Positions 57,869 through 64,000 of a stretch of 64,000 nt of DNA are shown here, in pieces. The notes below the pieces were generated by a model. That model did not search any database and was not told the DNA's origin. It worked only from the letters and a program-made list of their open reading frames with translations. Position 1 is the first letter of the stretch; every line of letters starts with the position of its first letter. Origin of the DNA: Diphasiastrum complanatum (taxonomy: Eukaryota; Streptophyta; Lycopodiopsida; Lycopodiales; Lycopodiaceae); contig CM055102.1 in assembly GCA_029204225.1 (NCBI GenBank), positions 37,442,585 through 37,506,584 on the forward strand. The letters run 5' to 3'. A program made the translations under genes and the position numbers.

Positions 57869-58148
57869 ACAAGTGCATTTGGTTTTGCAAATAATCAAGG
57901 GTTAAATTTGATGTTTTTTATATGTTGCTTTTATCATTCATGTACTGGTTACGAAATGCAGTACATATGTTTTGCAAAATGCTTAGAATTAGTCAAGACT
58001 TGCATACAAGTTCATTTGGTTGTGCAAATAAGTCGAGGGTTAAATTTGATATTTTTTATATGTTGCTTTGATAGTTCATCTAGTGATTAGGAAATGCAGT
58101 ACATGTCTCTTGCAAAATGCTTAGAATTAGTCAAGACTTGCATATAAG
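57869..58148 (+). repeat. Tandem duplication, 138-bp unit
   Basis: Copies at 57869-58006 and 58007-58148 share ACAAGTKCATTTGGTTKTGC, GGGTTAAATTTGATRTTTTT and TTGCAAAATGCTTAGAATTA. Confidence 0.8.
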
Positions 58149-58206
58149 TGCTCACTTTTTTATGCTCGCTAAAATGGTTATGTGCTCGCTTTTTTGTGCT
58201 CGCTAA
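58149..58206. repeat. GCTCGC motif array
   Basis: GTGCTCACTTTTTT, ATGCTCGCTAAAA, GTGCTCGCTTTTTT and GTGCTCGCTAAAAA follow each other. The motif core and T runs resemble the arrays at 12878-12918 and 14653-14799 that flank the other SWIM gene. Confidence 0.6.
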
Positions 58207-58524
58207 AAACCTTAATTCTATCCATCGAAAAATGAATTTTAGGAGGGCTCCTACAAGAGAAACTTGGTGAATTGTTGATTAAGCAAGCTCCCACCACCAA
58301 ATTGGGTGCATTATTAAGGATTGAATAATAGGTAATTCCACCTATCTTTTAGATTCTATATAGGTTCAAAGATTTCAGGTACCGTATAAAGAGTTATTCA
58401 TGGAAAATCACCAAAATACACTAATTTTTGAGTTTTTGGGATCCTTAACAGTGACCATTGCCTACCAAACTTGTTTACATCCTTTTGACAGCCTCATTGC
58501 AACTCTGAGAACATTGATGCAAAG
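58207..58524. other. Spacer before the partial gene
   Basis: Short; an ATG frame at 58400 is not in the frame supported by the downstream splice sites. Possible intron sequence. Confidence 0.35.
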
Positions 58525-58801
58525 TTTTACATACTGTCAAAGACAATGGGAAGAGCTGGGTAATACAAGCTCAACCTCGATGTGCTACTACTCTATTGGC
58601 ATACTTGGCTGACTCTCATGTTAGATTCTCTCTAACATTGTACAATATGTTTGATTAATGCCACTCTTACTTATGTAGGGGGATTTTTGGCGAACTGATC
58701 TGGGGAGACAACCAATTAAACAATCTTTGAGCATTTTTCAGGTGTTGTCCAAACTGGGATGCTTCATTCAGCTCACTAATGCAGAATGCAGAGCTCTGTA
58801 A
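58525..58801 (+). pseudogene. Last two exons of an unrecognised gene
   Basis: Exon A (58525-58619) ends at a GTTAGA donor. Exon B (58679-58801) starts after TTATGTAG and ends TAA at 58799. Phases match (0). The joined frame reads VKDNGKSWVIQAQPRCATTL, LLAYLADSH, then GDFWRTDLGRQPIKQSLSIF, QVLSKLGCFIQLTNAECRAL. It looks like conserved helical coding sequence without stops. No upstream exons could be found, since the region to the left is TE-derived, so it is either a truncated copy or the end of a gene with a long intron. Family unknown. Confidence 0.45.
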
Positions 58802-59310
58802 CAAAAGTTGCAAAGCTTTTGATTTGTCATTGGCAAAGCAATGCTATAGTTTGAAGAGATTTGTATCAGGAAACAATCTGTTCAGAGGTTCATACTATCA
58901 AAAATTTGTTGCTGGGATATCATGTAGAAAGCAAAAGAGTCATGGCCTTGGATTGGACTCAGAAATTATCAACCAGTCTGTGTTCCAATTGGAACCTGCG
59001 GCAACAATAGCTTGAAATCTTAGTTTCTTATTGTCACTCGACAATGTGGACAATGTAATAACTACGATGTGAATTTCGTTCTTTATTATTGAAGATAGAT
59101 AGAAGTAGCTGCTGAACAGTTTGAAGAAATTGTCAAAACATTAACAAAGGCAATGTCTTTTTATTCTAGCATTGATACCAGAGGGAAAAATGCCTTGGTT
59201 ATGTGGACTTGGTACTAGCTGGGTACCACCAAGCTATACTCATGAGAACATTGACCATGAAACAAATTTATCCTTGTGCTTTTTCTTTATAAATCAGTTC
59301 TAGACATGTA
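58802..59310. other. Probable 3' flank
   Basis: A plus frame at 58779-59015 (79 codons) overlaps exon B in another frame and could be an alternative reading if a different splice is used. I prefer exon B because its phase fits. Otherwise nothing recognised. Confidence 0.3.
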
Positions 59311-59443
59311 ATGTAGGCTGCAAAACAGAATGTCTTTTCAAATGAAGCTCAGATTTTAGACATGTGGGCTACATTACATGTAGGCTGCAAAACAGAATGT
59401 CTTTTCAAATGAAGCTCAGATTTTAGACATGTGGGCTGTAAAA
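59311..59443 (+). repeat. Tandem duplication, 67-bp unit
   Basis: ATGTAGGCTGCAAAACAGAATG begins at 59311 and again at 59378, almost identical over the unit. A third, shorter partial copy (GGGCTGTAAAACAAAATG) follows at about 59433. It lies just beyond the 3' end of the B3 gene. Confidence 0.85.
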
Positions 59444-59650
59444 CAAAATGTCTTTCAAAATAGGCTGGCTGCAAACAATGCAAGAGTTGTGAAGCAAAAA
59501 GACATTAATTAAAAACAAGAAATGTATGTCTTGTATCTACAACCTCAGCTCACAATAATATATTGATATCCTAGTTGGTCATTTATCTTTGGCTGGTGTT
59601 ATATCTCATCTTTAGATATCCAAACACTCGTGGCTGCTTTTATAAGTCAC

Positions 59651-62006
59651 CTAGGCTTTTACCATAGCTGTCAATGAATGTCTATACGGTTTCTTTCCAG
59701 GAAGCATATCAATAATTTTCCCTGTTTGTGGCGCAATCTTTCTTGTCCTAAGACGACCAGTTTCCAATTTAAAACTACTAGTTGGTTCCAGTTTAGACTT
59801 GGTACTAGATGGTTCCGGTTTAGACTTGGTGGTATCTGATCTGGTCCTGTTAGCAGGAGCTTCACATCCAAGCTTTGTTTTGTTCTCTTCTTTCAGCATA
59901 TCCTTGCTTGTATCCATTTCAATATCAATTATTTCATGGTTTTGCATCTCAAAGAGCTTGTTTTGGGATGTCAATTTTCTCTGTGACAATTTGTCCATGA
60001 CTTCATCCTTATTGTTCATCTTCTGTTTCTTTGATGGACAACCTTTTGAAGCTCCTGATTTATTTTGTAAATGCTTCACAATTGTCAGGCCAACATGGGA
60101 TGTTTCCAACGGACTCTTACAACTTGTCAAATCGTTTGTGGTATTCTTTGGAGCAGCTTTTGTTTCTGCTGTTGCCACATCATCATCAGCTCTTACAATG
60201 TGCACCTGGTGGATAATATAAATGTTCAGGTCAGAAACACCCATGTTACTAAACTGAAAGTTATCAAAATTCGGAATCTGAACATTTGATATGGAATTGA
60301 GGCTCCACACAACTTCAATCTCTGAAGATAGCCAGTTTCTCAGAATGAAGTTACAAGCTTTACCTTGAATCTGTGTGCTTTGACAAGCTCAAAGACAAGA
60401 GCATCACCGTCTTCAAGTTCATGATCTATAGAAAATCCACGCCAGCCACCACTAAGCCCAGTCTTGTATGCAAGATATAAAGTTTCCCATTCCAAGCCCT
60501 TACTATCCTCCAGTATAAAAACTGTATCTTTGTTTGGCAAATATCTTTGACAAAATACAGATGGTAAACCCTGCAGCACAATCCATGCTCACGTGATATA
60601 AATAAATGGCATCAGCATTTCCAGGTGTTATAAATGGAATCAGCGTTTCCATTTGTGATAAGACACCATTCACTTACCAGCCAAAATCCACCTGATACAT
60701 GTGATTGAAGCATTAACTTAACAAAGGAAGGGCAACCAGAATCGAGGCTTTTTTCGAGTTCTTCTGCAGCTTCAGCAGTTACAAACCTTGCTTTATCAGA
60801 GCAGTATTTTCTAGGTAGAAGCCTAGATCTGCAAGAGCTGCAAAAGCCCAGGCCATCACTTCGAGTAGACAATAGCTTCAACGCCAAGCATGCAGCAACT
60901 TTGTACAGATTACACATTCAGCAAGCAGGAGGATGTTGAAACTGCGCAAGAATTTTTTTCAAGTATATCCTTGCCTTCATGCAGTGTTCTGAATCTGAAC
61001 ATGGATCCTTACTACTTTAGTAGCATTCACTTACCCTCGTCGAAGCGCCAGAATTTCGAAATCAGTCTGGCATTCAGAACCACCAGAGTGAAAATTTGAG
61101 TTTGAGAATAACAAAACCGATTCTACTTACTTCTAGCACCCTGACAATCCACTAGGAAACTCGGCCTAAATTTGCAAATATATCCTATCACCTCACAAAA
61201 TTAGTGCATAACTTGATTTGGTTACAAGTAACATTAGAGCTTGAAGTAGTTCTGAAAGCTTTAAGTATGGATCAAGCAGAACTGTATAGAATGATAGTTT
61301 AGGACTTTTACTAATATGATATACCTCTCTGTAGTCCGGTTGAGGAGTCCCAGCTACACGGGAAGAACGCCTCAATACAATACTTGCATTGTCTTTGATG
61401 TTGTGATACTTGACTTTCCTCACCTAGACAATGAAACAAGCAAATTGTTTATAGTATTTCAAATTTTGGTCCACAGCCGCGTGAGTTACAGTCCACCATG
61501 AAGTAATAACAAAATGAAGGCTATGGTAACCACCAATGTTCTGAAGACACTCAAAACCCATAGAATAGCCTTCATACCATGGGTGATAAATTTGATTCAA
61601 CAAAAGTTTTAGAGAGAGTCCTTGACATGTCCTTGAGACCGAGCTCCTACACATAAAATGTGAGAAATTATATATGTTATCAATCCAATATAGCAGTCAT
61701 CATATAGATTTTTTGTTAAGTAATGATCAATCTTCACACCCAGAAGGATCGTCGCAAACAGTCACATTGGCGAATTGGAGTGTTTACAAAAGATTTGATT
61801 TGATAGTCTAGGGTGATTGCAGCACCAAGTTCACTAGAATAAAAGAACCGCCAAAATCTTCTCTTTAGGGTTAGGTTAATGCAAAAAGGATGGAAAGAGA
61901 ACACTACGCTCCTAATAATGGGAATCCTCACTTCCATTCGACGATTGTTTGCCTCAACTCGTTGTTTTCGAACCTCCTCATATGAAGGAGTTGCTGCAGC
62001 TCCCAT
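59651..62006 (-). CDS. Plant B3-domain DNA-binding protein
   Basis: Seven coding exons on the minus strand, all GT-AG with consistent phases: 62006-61932, 61646-61578, 61423-61325, 61066-61035, 60828-60678, 60570-60364 and 60205-59651 (TAG). The product is 395 residues. The N-terminus reads TPSYEEVRKQRVEANNRRME, then VLRRSSRVAGTPQPDYRE, as in the plant family represented by Arabidopsis At3g19184 and rice Os01g0234100. The B3 domain spans about residues 105-205: SFVKLMLQSHVSGGFWL, GLPSVFCQRYLPNKDTVFIL, then TGLSGGWRGFSIDHELEDGD and ALVFELVKAHRFK. A Lys/Ser-rich tail of about 185 residues follows, longer than usual and probably disordered. B3 proteins bind DNA in the nucleus; targets of this subfamily are little known. 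Exon 5 has two acceptors 9 bp apart (60828 or 60837), giving a three-residue choice. No stop or frameshift is seen. Confidence 0.88.
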
Positions 62007-63599
62007 GTTAGCTGCATCACCAATCTTCTTTATGTCAAGGAATCACATATGCACCAGATGCCAAAAGAACAACAAGAGCAGAAATTCCAAGATGAGCATG
62101 TTTGATTATATATAAAATAGATGCCAAAGCAGCTTCATTAAATGATGAGTTCAGAACTGTTTTAATGATTGGGGGATAAAACGACTATGGTAAAGCATGA
62201 GATTTGGCCGACAATTGCACACTCAACTAGGATGGACTAACAAAAATAATCCCATCAGTCTTGCAGAAAAAATAGTCTCAAATGACTTCTATGCAGTGAA
62301 AACGCAACCAATCAAGGAGCTACAGACAAGGAAGTTACCCTTGACTGGCTAGGACCTCCATTCAAAACACAGGGCATCTAGAAGAAGAAAGACATCTATA
62401 GTGCTGAGAGCATAATTGCACCAAGCAGCAAAAGAGATCCATTCTGACAGATGGAAAGAGATCCCACCTGATGACATTACATTGACATTATCAGTGGAGT
62501 TACGAAGAGACTTCATAGCAATGGTACCTTCGTTGTGTGATTGTTGTTGGGAGATCCACTTATTTGGCATGTACCATGGCAAAGTGTGAGGCATAATTCC
62601 AATTAATGCCAACTTTGTCCATTTGAGGACTCATCCTGATCTTAAGGAAGTTAGGTCCTATCTCTACACTCGGGGAACTTTACTACCTGTGATTTTTACA
62701 TGGGGCTGACATGTCAATCAGTATGTAACTCCGTTCAACTCCTCGTGTAACTCCCATAACATTTGGTTTTCCGAGTTCCCATTAGTCACTGGTAGTAGCC
62801 ACAAATTACTTGCACGAAATGGCTGAAGTCAAACAGTAGCAAGAGATATAACAGAAGTTGTCGCCCTCCTAATATAGCTAACCATGAGCAGCTAGGGATT
62901 TTTTCCATGTCCACGAGTTATATGGCAGGCCTCTTTCTGCTAGGTGCAACTGCGTTAGTGCTCTATCAATCATGGCATGCATTTTTTATTGCCTTAGATG
63001 CTTCTCGCACGCTACTCAGGCTTACAATAAGTTAGGCAAAAGCTGGCTACAGCCTTTCGATGAGCGCAATCTCCTACTGTGGTACGAGGCTCAAGCTATG
63101 AGCACGCGCAAATGTGCGCGCAAAGGGCCTGCCTGCTCTTCATCAAAGAAACAACTAATGCGCTATTTATAAACCATGCTTCAAGAAATCATAAACTGCT
63201 TGGAAAACTTAAAAATAACATGATTAAAGCAAGCAAACTTCCATAAGGATGCTAGAAATTGTTCATAGCCGCCTCTTCCGGCTGCTCGCGAAGGAGAAGC
63301 AAGGCTCTAAGATGCTTCTAGCCCAAACGAAAACTTTGCAGCCTAAACCGCCTCCTACAAAGCCATGGGAGCAAAATAGCAATAATGCATTCGCCAACGG
63401 CACTACCCACGTTACTGTTTCTGCGTCTCGAGAGTCCCCTTCTAAGCTATCCAAGGTTGCGAGCAATCATGACTACTATCCCGGGATAATGCACTTCAGA
63501 AAAGATATCTAGAACTTGAGCTTCCACAAATGAGCCAAAAGAGGAGGAACAAAGTGAAAAAAGAATAATAAGCATGATGAAGAAGATACGAATACTCAC
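62007..63599 (-). other. Probable 5' UTR intron and flank of the B3 gene
   Basis: No coding signal in either strand that I can support. A GTGAGTATT donor on the minus strand ends at 63591, and an AG (ATGCAG) lies just before the ATG at 62013, which would make this a roughly 1.58-kb intron in the 5' UTR. Plus-strand frames at 62972 and 63249 have no motifs. Confidence 0.4.
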
Positions 63600-63678
63600 C
63601 ACTTTATATTCTAGCTCCTGCTAAGCTGCTCAAAACTGCCACAGAGCGATCGATGAGTGTTGCTGAGCTCCCACACCC

Positions 63679-63716
<38 letters not shown>
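63679..63716. repeat. CT then CA microsatellite
   Basis: About 21 bases of CT followed by about 17 of CA. Confidence 0.9.
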
Positions 63717-63795
63717 ACAGCACAAATGCAGTTTTTTGTGTACAGCCAGGAAGGAAGATGGAGCACTCTTCCACTCCAGGAGCTCGCGCCTTTTT

Positions 63796-63797
<2 letters not shown>

Positions 63798-63836
<39 letters not shown>
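63798..63836. repeat. (CT)n microsatellite, 39 bp
   Basis: Perfect CT array in the probable leader region of the B3 gene. Confidence 0.9.
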
Positions 63837-63838
<2 letters not shown>

Positions 63839-64000
63839 CACGTCCTTCTCTATTTTGAGTCTCTTCTTTCACGCATGGCTTGCTTCCAACGGTTACCTGA
63901 TGTGCTCATACAAAACTTAGAAGCCGATGAATATTATGAAACTAGGTTACTAATTGTCATTGGCAGAATTTTTCGGCCTTTTTTATATCTATAATACTGT

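Larger units (their letters stand above)
63600..63850 (-). promoter_or_regulatory. Probable 5' UTR exon and GA-rich leader of the B3 gene
   Basis: On the minus strand a GA-rich, GC-richer segment ends at the GTGAGTATT donor (63599-63591). GA/CT tracts are common in plant 5' UTRs and core promoters, where GAGA-binding proteins act. Placement is by composition and the donor only. Confidence 0.35.

Noticed and set aside
58779-59015. 79-codon ORF overlapping exon B of the partial gene
   Set aside because: The alternative frame is plausible only with a different splice. Exon B in the other frame fits both the upstream exon phase and a terminal stop better.

Overview
The window is land-plant nuclear DNA: AT-rich, gene-poor and dense with transposable elements. 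The evidence is two intron-containing genes of plant-typical families (a DeSI-type PPPDE isopeptidase and a plant B3-domain protein), a fragment of a type-A cytokinin response regulator, several Ty1/copia and Ty3/gypsy retrotransposons primed by initiator-tRNA-Met-type sites, hairpin MITEs, and very long CT/GA microsatellites. I cannot name the species. The TE load fits a large-genome vascular plant such as a fern, gymnosperm or TE-rich angiosperm, and this is inference. No rRNA, tRNA, CRISPR array or bacterial operon was recognised.

Layout. 1-1770: remnant LTR with a minus-strand primer-binding site and an unidentified frame end. 1796-6264: complete non-coding LTR element (LARD-like) with two 1067-bp LTRs, a PBS, a polypurine tract and five repeated stem-loops in its leader. 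6365-7253: degenerate gag-like frames. 7.3-12.8 kb: no coding signal, with LTR-like relics. 12.87-14.80 kb: candidate DNA transposon carrying a SWIM-type zinc-finger gene. 14.8-19.2 kb: mostly empty, with one small Ala-rich ORF at 16918-17277. 19.5-22.6 kb: hairpin MITE, a broken two-exon gene end and a roughly 360-bp inverted repeat. 22.7-28.1 kb: copia element 1 (minus). 28.1-33.3 kb: CT array and degenerate duplications. 33.47-35.21 kb: DeSI gene (minus, four exons). 36-38.4 kb: MITEs and a truncated type-A response regulator. 39.47-45.05 kb: copia element 2 with GAGGG target duplications, fused to or invaded by a second copia (element 3), all inserted in a CT plus G-rich minisatellite tract. 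46.5-50.3 kb: gypsy remnants. 50.8-55.4 kb: two copia remnants of one family in opposite orientation flanking a gypsy fragment. 56.9-58.2 kb: exon with a DGNxR motif, tandem SWIM fragments and a GCTCGC array. 58.5-58.8 kb: last two exons of an unrecognised gene. 59.65-62.0 kb: B3 gene (minus, seven coding exons), with a probable 5' UTR exon near 63.6-63.85 kb.

The two intact genes are unrelated; each is a normal plant gene sitting among transposons. The rest is TE turnover: nested insertions, truncations at CT microsatellites and copied gene pieces. The strongest candidates for undescribed biology are the stem-loop array of the non-coding LTR element and the SWIM / GCGAGC-motif element seen at two loci. 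All exon structures come from reading splice signals and frames by eye; no alignment or expression data were used.
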